A stretch of 64,000 nucleotides of DNA from Salinicola corii (GTDB lineage Bacteria > Pseudomonadota > Gammaproteobacteria > Pseudomonadales > Halomonadaceae). Position numbers and translations under genes: made by a program. Every line of letters starts with the position of its first letter. Position 1 is the first letter of the stretch. The notes under the pieces are model-generated. The model saw nothing but the letters and a program-made list of their open reading frames with translations. It was not told the origin of the DNA and made no database searches. Below are positions 24,666-33,468 of this stretch, one piece after another. The stretch is taken from assembly GCF_008298015.1 (NCBI RefSeq), contig NZ_VTPX01000002.1, positions 248,001 through 312,000 on the forward strand, given 5' to 3'.

Positions 24666-25532
24666 TCATGTGTCCTTGGTGCCAGTCGCCGGTAGTTCCA
24701 TCAATAGTGGCCCACCGGCCAGCGCCTGCTGCAGGCGAGTGGCGAGGAGTTCCAGGATGGCGTCGTTCTCACCCACCAGCCGGGTCGTCACGACATTCAG
24801 GCTGGGGGCACGTGACATCGCCTGCGCGCAGATCTCCGCAATATCGCCGCCTTCGCCAGCGTGACGGCCCGGGGAAAGAAACAGCAAGGACAAAATCACG
24901 TCACCTTCGGCCAGCACGGGTGAGGCCAGCAACGTCTCCAGCAGTGGCTCGTTGAAGCGGTAGGCATCGCCCTCGCGGCGCTCCATGGAGGCAAAGGTCA
25001 CACACTCGGCCTCATCGGCCAGCAGCGTACTCAGTTGCCCGGCGAGATAGTTGCGCACCGCCGTGACCTCCGGGATCGGGCTGCCGTGGTCGACCAGCAC
25101 GACCTTTGGCCGCGACAGGTTGGCCATGCGCTCGCGGATGTTGTCCGCCAGCAGCCGGGCCAGACACAGATCCGGCGCCAGCAGCGTATCGACCAGCGGC
25201 GGGGCGACCCTCACCGACAGCTGCGGGTAGCTGGCCTGCACCTCGGCCAGACGCTCCGGCAGGTAGCGGGTCAGCGCCTGGCTGGGCCCGAAGAAGAAGG
25301 GCAGGATCAGCAGCTCGGTCACGCCCTCGGCCGCATATCGTTCGGCCAGCGGCCCCAGGGAATCCGCCTTGCGACCACCGAGCTGCTCGGGCGAAATCTT
25401 GAAGGAGTGGAGTAGCGATGCAGCCTTTACCGCCTCTCCCGTGGCCTGGCTCAAGGCATCGGCAAGACGACGCAGGTTGAGCGTCGCGGCAGGACGCAGG
25501 GAACCGTTGTCGACGAGCAGAATCTTTCGCAT
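24666..25532 (-). CDS. Two-domain CbiX-type sirohydrochlorin chelatase
   Basis: A 288-residue protein with two tandem CbiX-like halves (about 1-140 and 141-270). CbiX enzymes insert Co2+ or Fe2+ into sirohydrochlorin using two histidines. The second half has both: H149 in VDHGSPIPE and H224 in PGRHAGEGGD. The first half is degenerate, with Asn at position 9 (VDNGS) and no second His, so only the C-terminal half should be catalytic. It could supply siroheme for the sulfite reductase encoded at 49 kb or belong to cobalamin synthesis; no other tetrapyrrole gene is nearby. It is convergent with the small gene ending at 24626. Confidence 0.85.
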   Translation of the reverse strand: MRKILLVDNGSLRPAATLNLRRLADALSQATGEAVKAASLLHSFKISPEQLGGRKADSLGPLAERYAAEGVTELLILPFFFGPSQALTRYLPERLAEVQASYPQLSVRVAPPLVDTLLAPDLCLARLLADNIRERMANLSRPKVVLVDHGSPIPEVTAVRNYLAGQLSTLLADEAECVTFASMERREGDAYRFNEPLLETLLASPVLAEGDVILSLLFLSPGRHAGEGGDIAEICAQAMSRAPSLNVVTTRLVGENDAILELLATRLQQALAGGPLLMELPATGTKDT

Positions 25533-25662
25533 GGGGCCTCAAAGCTGGCGCAGATGGGTGTCAAATCAAGCCTTTCGCGGTAAGACGCGTCGCTATGAAG
25601 CCAGCATAATCGACCGCCTTCGATAGGGGAAAACAGCCAAGACGTGCGCTGATAGCGCTCTA

Positions 25663-25680
25663 TTTTCCGCTATCGGAAAA
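25663..25680. repeat. Small symmetrical hairpin
   Basis: TTTTCCG-CTAT-CGGAAAA is a perfect 7-bp inverted repeat with a 4-nt loop, and an overlapping GATAGCG/CGCTATC pair (25651-25657, 25668-25674) offers an alternative fold. It lies between the CbiX gene start and the end of the MoaF-like gene on the same strand. It may act as a weak terminator for the latter; the T-run is short. Confidence 0.35.
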
Positions 25681-25706
25681 GGGGCAGCTCGCCTCCCAGG
25701 CATGGC

Positions 25707-26027
25707 CTATTTGTTTTCAATACATCCTTTGAGACGCATAACATCGCCCTCATCTGGCGTTACGACTGTGTGGGCTTCTCCAGAATGAAAATCGAGAACA
25801 TGGACGATCGTGCTTCCAATATGCTCCTGCCAAGAGAGCAGTACTAGATTATCGCGGATCGCGACTGCCTCGTATTCGACTCTATCAGAGAAGCCGACAT
25901 TGTCGCCTGAAACGATTTCTACCGTCAGCTCCCACTCCGAATGGATAGTCATCCGTGGTGTGAACGGCTGAAAGCTGATCTCAAGCACTTGGCCAACATC
26001 AAGTGGTGATGTAGCTTGCGCTACCAT
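25707..26027 (-). CDS. MoaF-related lipocalin-like protein
   Basis: A 106-residue cytoplasmic protein resembling the MoaF-related domain: a single small beta barrel with YEAVAIRDNLVLLSWQE, TIVHVLDFHSGEAHT and a final glycine-containing strand. The ATG at 26027 is chosen because GGGGGA lies 6 bp upstream; an in-frame ATG at 26081 lacks a ribosome-binding site. MoaF-type proteins are tied to monoamine regulation in Klebsiella, and small relatives have no known function. The gene and its upstream 300 bp are noticeably more AT-rich than neighbours, hinting at recent acquisition. Confidence 0.65.
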   Translation of the reverse strand: MVAQATSPLDVGQVLEISFQPFTPRMTIHSEWELTVEIVSGDNVGFSDRVEYEAVAIRDNLVLLSWQEHIGSTIVHVLDFHSGEAHTVVTPDEGDVMRLKGCIENK

Positions 26028-26334
26028 TTCTATCCCCCGGCTTCTGAAAATAACGGTGTGTAAAATGGCCTGCAGAGGCATGTTGCATAGTTGTGTTTAG
26101 GCTAATAAGAGTATGTTTCTAATCAGTTTTAGTGATATTGATGTATGGTGTCAATCATTGTGCCGACTGCATGCCCAATCGAACGGAACTATCCTCGTAT
26201 CACCGTAAAACAATGTTCATCATGAGTAACGCCCATTGAGACCAATTCTCTAGTCAGGATCGGCTTGGTCGCGATAGTCAGTAAGGCGAGGGGATGACTG
26301 TTGCGCGGAGGGGATTGTCGGGAGGCGAGCAGGA
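26028..26334. other. AT-rich intergenic region with no recognisable gene
   Basis: About 307 bp between the MoaF-like gene and the MtfA gene. It is more AT-rich than the flanks (for example TTTCTAATCAGTTTTAG around 26114). I see no reading frame with coding character, no strong hairpin and no repeat. Confidence 0.5.
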
Positions 26335-27180
26335 TCAATCCCACGACTGATCGACCCCAGCCGTCTGCCTCCGCTCAAACCGCGCCAGCGTTTCCTGTCG
26401 GAAGTAGCGCTTCAGCAGGTCATAAAGCTCGAGGTAGACATCGACCAGCTGATCCGGGGCGGTGAAGAAGAGTTCGCAGCACACCGCGAAGCATTCGCCG
26501 GGGTGGGTGGCGGCGTAGTCGTCGATGGGGGTGGGTTCGTCGCGGGCGATGTGGGCTTGCAGGTCGTCCCACACGGCGGTGAAGACGCGGTGCCACTCTT
26601 GTGAGGTGACGTCGCTCGCGGCGGCAAGTGGCGGGAAGCCGTCGACATCCTGCGAGTTGCCCAGATCGAGCTTGTGCGCGAATTCGTGAATGATGACGTT
26701 ATAGCCGGTGTAGTCACCGCTGTCGGCGACATCGGGAATCGCCAGCACCACGGGGCCGCGCCAGGAGGTTTCCCCGGCGCGTTCATCCATGTATTCGTGC
26801 ATCACACCAAAGTCGTCCATCTCCTCGACGTGGCGATGGAAGGCGTCCGGCAGCAGGACGATCTCGGTGACGTTGTCGAAGGCGGCGCTGGCGTCGCGGT
26901 CCGACCAGCCCAGGGTGAGCAGGCTGGCCTGCGCGGCGATGGCGAGCAGGGCGGCATCGTCGACTTCGACCCCGTCACCCGCCACCCAGCGCTTGTCCTG
27001 CAGCAGTTGCCAGGCGCGCGGACCGAGACGCTCGGCATCCAAGTCGTCGAGGTCGGCCAGCAGCGGCAGGCCGTGGCGAATCGGCCGCCATGCCTCCGGG
27101 TCGAACGGCTGGCGCGAGCGTTGTCGGGCGTCGTGTCGACGGCCCCACCAGGCTTTCCACGAACCGCTCCGCAAGCCCAT
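26335..27180 (-). CDS. mtfA: MtfA-family zinc peptidase (Mlc titration factor-like)
   Basis: A 281-residue cytosolic M90 metallopeptidase. The zinc motif is H165-E166-x2-H169 in IIHEFAHKLD, with a downstream glutamate around YAATHPGECFAVCCELFF, as in MtfA. E. coli MtfA binds the Mlc repressor and so modulates glucose uptake; whether Mlc exists here cannot be seen. Length is slightly above E. coli MtfA (265). It starts 3 bp after the end of the GNAT-nitrilase gene on the same strand, so the two are probably cotranscribed. Confidence 0.9.
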   Translation of the reverse strand: MGLRSGSWKAWWGRRHDARQRSRQPFDPEAWRPIRHGLPLLADLDDLDAERLGPRAWQLLQDKRWVAGDGVEVDDAALLAIAAQASLLTLGWSDRDASAAFDNVTEIVLLPDAFHRHVEEMDDFGVMHEYMDERAGETSWRGPVVLAIPDVADSGDYTGYNVIIHEFAHKLDLGNSQDVDGFPPLAAASDVTSQEWHRVFTAVWDDLQAHIARDEPTPIDDYAATHPGECFAVCCELFFTAPDQLVDVYLELYDLLKRYFRQETLARFERRQTAGVDQSWD

Positions 27181-27183
27181 GGA

Positions 27184-28746
27184 TCAGGTCTCTTCCTGGC
27201 GCGCCCCGGATTTCCACGACCAGTCGCGCAGGCGCAGATCGAACAGGTCGAGACGGCGATCCTTGAGGTTGGTCACCGCGCCTTCGGAGCGCACCAGCTT
27301 GAGCTTGGTCAGGTCGAGATCGGAGAACATCACCATTTCGGTGTTGGGCGTGGTTTCCGACAGTACCGCATCGTGGGGGAAGGCGAAGTCCGACGGCGAG
27401 AACACCGAGGACTGGGCGTACTGGATGTCCAGATTCTCGATCGAGGGCACGTTGCCCACGCTGCCGCAGACCACCACGTAGCACTCGTTCTCGATGGCGC
27501 GGGCCTGGGCGCAGTGGCGCACGCGCAGGTAGCTGTTCTTGGTGTCGGTCCAGAACGGCACGATCAGGATGTCCATGTCCTGCTCGGCCAGCAGCCGCGG
27601 CAGTTCGGGGAACTCGACGTCGTAGCAGATCAGCATGCCGACGCGGCCGGCATCGGTCTCGAACACCTGCAGCTCGTCGCCGCCCTCGACCACCCAGTCG
27701 CGCCGCTCCTGCGGAGTGATGTGCAGCTTGGCCTGACGGTCGATTTCGCCATCGCGGTGGCACAAGTAGGCAACATTGTAGAGCTTGCCGTCCTCACCCA
27801 GCTCGACCATCGAACCGGCCACGATGTTGATGTTGTAGGAGATCGCCATACGCGAGATCTCGGTCTTGAAGCGCTCGGTGAAGCCGGCCAGGAAGTGAAT
27901 GGCGGCGACCTGGTCGGTCTGGTCGGTCAACCCCATCAGCGGGGTGTTGAACAGCTCCGGGAAGACCGCGAAATCGCTCTGGTAGTCGGAGATTGCGTCG
28001 ACGTAGAACTCCACCTGCTGGAGCACCGCCTCCACCGAGTCGAATTCGCGCATCTGCCACTGCACCGCGCCGACGCGAACCTGGGTGCGGCGGGTCTCGA
28101 TGATCCGGCTGGCCGGTTCGTAGAGGATGTTGTTCCACTCGAGCAGAGTGGCATAGCCCATCGACTTCTCGTCTTCGGGCAGATACTTGGTCAGCAGGCG
28201 CTTGACCAGGAAATCATTGGCCAGTTGGAACGACAGGATCGGGTCGTAGAACTCCTTGCGCGCCACCCGATCGATGTACTCGGCGGGGGGCATCTCGTCG
28301 GCGTGCTGGTGGTAGTTCGGGATCCGGCCGCCAGCGAGAATCGCGCGCAGGTTCATCGATCGGCACAGGTCCTTGCGCGCTTCGTAGAGACGCCGGCCGA
28401 GGCGGTAGCCGCGATAGGCCGGATCGATCAGCACATCGAGCCCGTAGAGCGCATCGCCGTTGGCATCATTGAGGATGATCTCGCGATGCCCGATCAGCTC
28501 GTCGTACTTGTGCGGGTTGGAGAAGCGGTCGTAGTCGACCAGCACCGTCAGCGCGACACCGACGATCTTGCCGTCGTCCTCGATGATGATCTGGCCGTCG
28601 GCGAACTCGCCGATCAGCTTGTCGATCGTGAGCTTCGACCAGGCGCCGCCGATGTCGTTGTAGACGGCATCCATCAGCCGCTTGAGCTGCGGATAGTCCT
28701 CGGGCGTGAGGTTGCGCAGATTGAGGTGCAGTTCTTCCAAAGACAT
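27184..28746 (-). CDS. Bifunctional GNAT acetyltransferase/nitrilase-superfamily hydrolase
   Basis: A 520-residue fusion. The N-terminal half (about 8-190) is a GNAT domain with IIIEDDGKIVGVALT and an acetyl-CoA loop (DPAYRGYRLGRRLYEAR). The C-terminal part (about 222-500) is a carbon-nitrogen hydrolase with triad E264 (FPELFN), K340 (KLHITPQE) and C374 (ICYDVEFPE), so amide hydrolysis via a thioester is expected. This two-domain arrangement is widespread in bacteria, but the substrate is unknown. The start ATG at 28746 gives the conserved MSLEELHLNLRN start. Confidence 0.93.
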   Translation of the reverse strand: MSLEELHLNLRNLTPEDYPQLKRLMDAVYNDIGGAWSKLTIDKLIGEFADGQIIIEDDGKIVGVALTVLVDYDRFSNPHKYDELIGHREIILNDANGDALYGLDVLIDPAYRGYRLGRRLYEARKDLCRSMNLRAILAGGRIPNYHQHADEMPPAEYIDRVARKEFYDPILSFQLANDFLVKRLLTKYLPEDEKSMGYATLLEWNNILYEPASRIIETRRTQVRVGAVQWQMREFDSVEAVLQQVEFYVDAISDYQSDFAVFPELFNTPLMGLTDQTDQVAAIHFLAGFTERFKTEISRMAISYNINIVAGSMVELGEDGKLYNVAYLCHRDGEIDRQAKLHITPQERRDWVVEGGDELQVFETDAGRVGMLICYDVEFPELPRLLAEQDMDILIVPFWTDTKNSYLRVRHCAQARAIENECYVVVCGSVGNVPSIENLDIQYAQSSVFSPSDFAFPHDAVLSETTPNTEMVMFSDLDLTKLKLVRSEGAVTNLKDRRLDLFDLRLRDWSWKSGARQEET

Positions 28747-29070
28747 TGAGCGCCTGACTCCATCCGAGAAAAGAAATAGGGCGTCGCCAACGAGGCTCTG
28801 ACCACCGAGCGTTTAATGACAAAGTCTAACACGCCGAGTTCCCCGCGCCCCTGCGGTTATCGGGACTTGAATCGCCAAACCCACGCTAGTCGACCCTTCA
28901 GGAAGATGCCGATATGGCGACAATGTCTCCCGCGAACTTAATTTTTCTTTGCGGCGGAGACAGGTCGAGCGCGCCACCGGAGATGCTGCATGAGACGGTC
29001 TGTCTGGGGCTGATCCTGTCGGTGACGAACCTCGAAGCGGTGCCGTGGACTCAGGATTCGCGGCGGGCTA
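28747..29070. other. Upstream region of the GNAT-nitrilase gene and start of a decayed sequence
   Basis: No intact gene. Around 28942 a CGGCGGAGAC sequence could be the last trace of a GGDEF core, but the reading frame is lost. The right-hand part grades into the recognisable GGDEF remnant that follows. No terminator or repeat seen. Confidence 0.4.
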
Positions 29071-29300
29071 TCGCATCGAGCGCGTCACGCCCTGGAGCGC
29101 TTCCTCGACCGCCTGCGAATGCCGCTTGAGGTGCAGGGCGATTCGAGATCGTGATCGGGGGCAGTATCGATATCGCCATGTTGGGGCAGGCTACCGCTGA
29201 TGCTGGGCAGGCGATCCAGTTTTCCGGTATTGCGATGTATGCCGCCAAGCGTGCCGGACGCAATAGCTGGCGGTTCTACGAGGCCGCAAGTCTGGCCTGA
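29071..29300 (+). pseudogene. C-terminal remnant of a GGDEF (diguanylate cyclase) domain
   Basis: Plus-strand translation gives the tail of a GGDEF domain split between two frames. Frame one reads ALERFLDRLRMPLEVQGD up to about 29142. Frame two then reads EIVIGGSIDIAML at about 29145 and continues to GIAMYAAKRAGRNSWRFYEA and a TGA at 29298. The phrases match the SIGIA and AMYxAKxxGRN blocks of diguanylate cyclases, with Gly-to-Asp in SIDI and a frameshift near 29141. No intact GGDEF core or start remains. This is a decayed gene, not a short functional one. Confidence 0.65.
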
Positions 29301-29309
29301 AAGTCGCTT

Positions 29310-29930
29310 TCAGCCGGGCCGAGACATCTGAAAATTCTGCTCCGAGCCGATCTCGAAGTAGTCGGCCCGTCCTCCACCACGCAGGATCGGCCGCGCTGCG
29401 GCGGTCTGGTAGATGCCATCTTTCAACAGCGTCGGGTCGATATGTACGCCGACCACTTCACCGAGTACCAGCCAGTTGTCGATCTTGTCACCGGCAGCGG
29501 ACTGCAACTGGATGACCTGGGTCAGCCGGCACTCGAACACCACCTGGGCTTCCTTTACATGGGGAACGCCGACCACCCGGGACTCGCCCGGCGTCAGGCC
29601 CGCCAGTTCGAATTCGTCGATCTCGGGGGCTACCGATGCCGAGCTCCGGTTCATTGCTTCGGCCAGCGGCCGGGTCGAGAGCTGCCAGCAGAATTCACCC
29701 GTCGATTCGATATTGCGCACGCTGTCCTTGTAGCCAGCGCTCGAGAAGCCGATGACGGGTGGTGTGTCGGCGAGAGCATTGAAAAAGCTGTAGGGCGCCA
29801 GATTCAACTGGCCGTCGAGGTTTCGGGAAGAGATCCAACCGATCGGTCGCGGCCCGACGATCGCCTTGAATGGGTTGTGCGGCAGATCGTGTCCACGGCT
29901 GGGTTCGTAGAAATGCGCGTTGCTCGGCAT
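29310..29930 (-). CDS. Flavin reductase-like (DIM6/NTAB family) flavoprotein
   Basis: A protein of about 206 residues with an FMN-binding split barrel: HNPFKAIVGPRPIGWISS near the N-terminus, LNLAPYSFFNALADTPP and GEVVGVHIDP are typical of flavoredoxin/NADH:flavin oxidoreductase-like proteins. The ATG at 29930 (MPSNAHFYEP) is preferred because AGGA precedes it at 9 bp and this is the family start; an in-frame ATG at 30005 has no such signal. It probably binds FMN and reduces flavin or a ferric complex with NAD(P)H. It is downstream of a small YeaQ-type gene on the same strand, separated by 118 bp. Confidence 0.84.
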   Translation of the reverse strand: MPSNAHFYEPSRGHDLPHNPFKAIVGPRPIGWISSRNLDGQLNLAPYSFFNALADTPPVIGFSSAGYKDSVRNIESTGEFCWQLSTRPLAEAMNRSSASVAPEIDEFELAGLTPGESRVVGVPHVKEAQVVFECRLTQVIQLQSAAGDKIDNWLVLGEVVGVHIDPTLLKDGIYQTAAARPILRGGGRADYFEIGSEQNFQMSRPG

Positions 29931-30048
29931 ACCGGAAAATCCTGAGAGGAGGTCGTGTCGATTGAGGGGAGTGGCGGAAACTGGATCGGGGGCGATGGAA
30001 AGCAACGGCCCGGTAGACGGTGCAACCGGGCCGGAAGTCCGCCGGACG

Positions 30049-30297
30049 TTACTTGCGCACGATGCGATAGATACCGAGCAGCACGATCGCGCCGATCACG
30101 GCGATCACGAAACTGCCGAAGTTGAAACCGGAAACGTCACCGAAGCCGAGTGCGGTGCCGATCCAGCCGCCGACGACTGCCCCGAGAATACCGAGGATGA
30201 TGGTGACGATGAAGCCACCCGGATCCTTGCCCGGCATGATCAGTTTGGCAATGGCACCGGCGATCAGGCCGAAGATGATCCACGCAATAATTCCCAT
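30049..30297 (-). CDS. GlsB/YeaQ/YmgE-family stress-response membrane protein
   Basis: An 82-residue membrane protein with three hydrophobic segments (about 2-20, 28-48, 58-78) and the family pattern GIIAWIIFGLIAGAIAK, MPGKDPGGF and GILGAVVGGWIG. Homologues are transglycosylase-associated or general-stress inner-membrane proteins of unknown mechanism, usually sigma-S or osmotically induced. It is a single gene divergent from the LLM oxidoreductase gene; no operator is evident in the gap. Confidence 0.92.
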   Translation of the reverse strand: MGIIAWIIFGLIAGAIAKLIMPGKDPGGFIVTIILGILGAVVGGWIGTALGFGDVSGFNFGSFVIAVIGAIVLLGIYRIVRK

Positions 30298-30510
30298 GGC
30301 GTCTGTCCCTGTTGATTCATGGTAAGTCTTTCATGCCAGCGGCATGCGTCCTGACATGCCTTCTCGGAAACTAGTCGTAGATGGTGAAAACGACAAGCGC
30401 GGATCGGCGCTATCATCATGTCCTGCGCTTTGTTTCCGGGCATCATGGTGCAGAGATCGCGCCCGGGAGACGCACCTCGAGGAGTCAATCGAATGGGGAA
30501 GGAGGGAGTC

Positions 30511-31464
30511 ATGTCTGCAGGTGGAGCCGGACAGGCGATCGCTCGGCGTGTGTTGACGCCGGATCGGTTGTCGATCGGATTGACGTTGCCGCTGATGCCG
30601 AGTGGTCAGGCGATGGTCGACGCCATCGAACAGCGGCGTCTGGCCAGACTTGCCGACGACGCCGGATTTCGCGCGTTGTGGATTCGAGACGTGCCGCTCA
30701 ACAGCCGCGACTATCCCGATCCGATTGGCCATCTGGATCCGTGGAGCTGGCTGGGTGCGCTGGCGGTGGAAACGAGCCGGACCGCGCTGATCAGTGGCGC
30801 CATCGTGCTCACGCTGCGACATCCCCTGCATATCGCCAAGGCGGCAGCATCGGTTTCCACGCTCTCGGAAGGTCGCTTCATCCTGGGGTTGGGGTCCGGC
30901 GACCGGCCGCCCGAGTTTGCCGCTTTCGGCGAGAACGTCGCCGAGCGGCGGCGCCTGTTTGCGGATCACTGGCAGGTGGTGGCGAAGGCACTGGGTTCGC
31001 CGCAGCGAGTCGTCCCCGACCGCCGCGAGGCGGATTCTCCGGAATTCCAGCTGCGGCCGCAGCCACCGGAGCCCGTGCCGCTACTGGCAGTCGGCTCGGG
31101 CGGCCAGAGCGTCAACTGGATCGCCCGCAATGCCATTGGCTGGATGACCTATCATCGCGAGCCGGCCCAGCAGCTCGATCGTTACCGGATGTGGCGAACC
31201 GCCGTGGAGCAGAGCGTACCCGGTAAATTCCGCGGGTTCGGCGAGGCGATGCGTCTCGATCTTGACGCCGACCCGGGTGCTCCGGCGACGCCGATCGATC
31301 TGGGCTATCGTGCCGGCCGTGATGCCCTTGTCGAGGTGCTCGACGCGCTCAGAGGGATGGGCGTTCACCACGTGTCCCTGAATCTACGTCTCGAGGAACG
31401 GCCAGCCGATGCCATCATCGAGGAACTGGCCACCCACGTCCTGCCGCATTTTCATCAGTCCTGA
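30511..31464 (+). CDS. LLM-class flavin-dependent oxidoreductase (luciferase-like)
   Basis: A bacterial-luciferase-fold monooxygenase or reductase of about 317 residues. IGLTLPLMPSGQAMVDAIEQ, a RLADDAGFRALWIRDVPL strand, SEGRFILGLGSGDRPPE and GVHHVSLNLRL near the end fit the BA3436-like subgroup of LLM enzymes, which use FMNH2 or F420. The ATG at 30511 has a strong AAGGAGG site ending about 6 bp upstream. In-frame ATGs at 30418 and 30445 lack one. The flavin reductase gene 600 bp away on the other strand could supply FMNH2, but that link is inference. The substrate is unknown. Confidence 0.85.
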   Translation: MSAGGAGQAIARRVLTPDRLSIGLTLPLMPSGQAMVDAIEQRRLARLADDAGFRALWIRDVPLNSRDYPDPIGHLDPWSWLGALAVETSRTALISGAIVLTLRHPLHIAKAAASVSTLSEGRFILGLGSGDRPPEFAAFGENVAERRRLFADHWQVVAKALGSPQRVVPDRREADSPEFQLRPQPPEPVPLLAVGSGGQSVNWIARNAIGWMTYHREPAQQLDRYRMWRTAVEQSVPGKFRGFGEAMRLDLDADPGAPATPIDLGYRAGRDALVEVLDALRGMGVHHVSLNLRLEERPADAIIEELATHVLPHFHQS

Positions 31465-31523
31465 CCGTTCAAGACTCGCGCTGAAACGATCCTATCCGCT
31501 CCGACACGAGCTCGACTCGCTTC

Positions 31524-32249
31524 TCAATCGGAGCGACTTGCCAGGAAAGTCAGCGTGCGGCCATGGGCCAGCGCGGAAGCATGCTGGTTGTAGCTCGCCC
31601 GCGCCCAGCAGTTGAAGCCGTGCTCGGCGCCACCGTACAGATGCACTTCGACATCCGTGTTGCCGGCAAACGCCTGGCGGGTCTGTTCGACGTGCTCGAG
31701 CGGGATGTGATCATCCTCGGCGCCGAAGTGGAACTGGGCCGGGACCTTGAGCTCGTCGGCACGCGGCAGGTATTCGGTCACCCCGCCGGCGTAGTAGCAG
31801 ACCGACGCATCGACGCCGGCATCCAGGCCGCAGAGGTAGGAGAGCACGCCGCCCATGCAGTAGCCGATCGAAGCGACCGGGCCGTCGCAGACGGGGCTTG
31901 CACGTAGCGCCTTGACCGCGGCACGGAGATCGCTGATCGCGGTGGGATAATCCAGCGCCTGCTTGTGAGCTACCGCCGCTTTCCAGTCGTCGCCGTCGTA
32001 GCCGAGTTCCACGCCCGGCTCGTCGCGCCAGAACACGTCCGGTGCGATCACGCTATAGCCATCCATGGCGTACTGCTCGGCGACGCCGCGAATGTGGCCG
32101 TTGACGCCGAAGATCTCCTGGATCAACAGGATGCCGGGGCCTTTGCCCTTGTGCGGGAGGGCCTGGTATGCCTTGAAGGTCTTGCCGTCTTCGGCGGTGA
32201 TCTCGATCCACTCGGTCTTGATGTTCGTTTGGGAGTCGCTCTGAGACAT
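31524..32249 (-). CDS. Dienelactone hydrolase family protein
   Basis: A 241-residue alpha/beta hydrolase with a cysteine nucleophile. Catalytic residues are C131 in GYCMGG, D180 in GAEDDHIP and H210 in EHGFNCW, with the conserved E45 in IQEIFG. The ATG at 32249 has AAGGAGA 5 bp upstream; an in-frame ATG at 32372 does not. Dienelactone hydrolases open lactones of chlorocatechol degradation, but most chromosomal members have other ester substrates, and no catechol genes are nearby. It is downstream of and co-oriented with the AraC gene, 179 bp away. Confidence 0.87.
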   Translation of the reverse strand: MSQSDSQTNIKTEWIEITAEDGKTFKAYQALPHKGKGPGILLIQEIFGVNGHIRGVAEQYAMDGYSVIAPDVFWRDEPGVELGYDGDDWKAAVAHKQALDYPTAISDLRAAVKALRASPVCDGPVASIGYCMGGVLSYLCGLDAGVDASVCYYAGGVTEYLPRADELKVPAQFHFGAEDDHIPLEHVEQTRQAFAGNTDVEVHLYGGAEHGFNCWARASYNQHASALAHGRTLTFLASRSD

Positions 32250-32428
32250 GGGGTTCTCCTTGTGGGCGGTTGGCTTAACTTTGAGATGAACGCTTTCGAT
32301 AAACGGTGAAGCCCGAGCCAGGAAGTTTAGCAGGCAATGGAAAAGACGAGCGCATGACGATCGTCGATCCACTAGGTGGCAGACAGATCAAACGGAGGAT
32401 AGTGGTTGGCCTGGCACCGCAGCGTCAC

Positions 32429-33325
32429 TTATCGTTGCGTCTCACCCAGAATTCTCGCGGTATCCCGAGCGGGCGGGAGCCCGAATATCCGAGAGTAGTC
32501 ACGGCTGAACTGGGTGGCGCTTTCATAGCCGACCTCGAAGGCCGCGTTGGTAACGCTTTTGGCACTGGCCACCATGAGCATTCTTGCCTGGAGCAATCGA
32601 ACCCGCTTTTGATACTGCAACGGGCTCAGCGTGGTGACCGCTTTGAAATGGCGATGGAAAGCCGACACGCTCATCGACGCTTTCTCGGCCAGTGTCTCCA
32701 CTCGGATCGGCTCGGCGAAGTTCCGCCGAATCCACTGGATGGCCTGGCTGATGCGTGCCATGGCGGCATTCGGCGCCGCGATTTCGCGAAGCATCCAGCC
32801 GTGGGGTCCCTGCAGAACCCGATAGAGAATCTCCCGCTCATATACCGGCGCGAGGGCCGCGATTTCGTCGGGTTTGCCCATCAATCGCAGCATGCGTAGC
32901 CACGCGTCCACCAATCCCGGCGTGACCGCAGCCACCGAAAATCCTGCATTGTTGTCGCTCTCGTTCTCGCTATGCCAGGCAGGAGTGGGCAGGTCGGTCA
33001 GCAGCGTCGAGAGTACCGTGGGATCGAGCGTCAGACTCAACGCGAGGTAGGGTTCCCCCGAAGCCGCCGGATGAACCTTGCCCACCGCCGGCAATTCGAT
33101 CGACATGACGAAATACGTGGCTGGGTCGTAGCGCAGCGTGCGGTTGCCGACGGTCATCGTCTTGCTGCCCTGCAGGATCAGGTTGATCATCGGATCGTAG
33201 ACCGCGGCCAGCATATGTTCCGGGATCTCGCCCTGAATCATGGCCACGCGCGGGATGCCCGTTTCGGTACGGTGGTTCTCAGCCTTGGCAGCCAAAGAGC
33301 GAAGCTCGAGCAGTTGATCGTTCAT
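32429..33325 (-). CDS. AraC-family transcriptional regulator (AraC_N type)
   Basis: A regulator of about 298 residues: an N-terminal AraC_N cupin-like domain (AVYDPMINLILQGSKTMTVG) and a C-terminal double helix-turn-helix (LAEKASMSVSAFHRHFKAVT, then SPLQYQKRVRLLQAR and YESATQFSRDYSR). The ATG at 33325 has GGAAGA about 5 bp upstream; ATGs at 33337 and 33454 are also in frame. It is divergent from a VOC/reductase operon starting at 33469, its probable target. A paralogue with the same architecture is encoded at 40.7 kb. Confidence 0.87.
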   Translation of the reverse strand: MNDQLLELRSLAAKAENHRTETGIPRVAMIQGEIPEHMLAAVYDPMINLILQGSKTMTVGNRTLRYDPATYFVMSIELPAVGKVHPAASGEPYLALSLTLDPTVLSTLLTDLPTPAWHSENESDNNAGFSVAAVTPGLVDAWLRMLRLMGKPDEIAALAPVYEREILYRVLQGPHGWMLREIAAPNAAMARISQAIQWIRRNFAEPIRVETLAEKASMSVSAFHRHFKAVTTLSPLQYQKRVRLLQARMLMVASAKSVTNAAFEVGYESATQFSRDYSRIFGLPPARDTARILGETQR

Positions 33326-33468
33326 GAGATCTTCCATGTAAGGCGGGACGAGTCCGCGCAAGTACAAAGCAGAAACAGGCAGGTTTCGAGCAGGAACGGC
33401 TGGGTCCCCGATAGGCGGAAGATCTATGGTAGTGGCTGGCGACATCGTCTGCACAGTGAGGCTACTAC

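Noticed and set aside
26674-28749. A 691-residue open frame on the plus strand
   Set aside because: It lies antisense to the MtfA and GNAT-nitrilase genes, which have full catalytic motifs; its translation is His/Val/Arg-rich without any family pattern, a common artefact of GC-rich codon bias.
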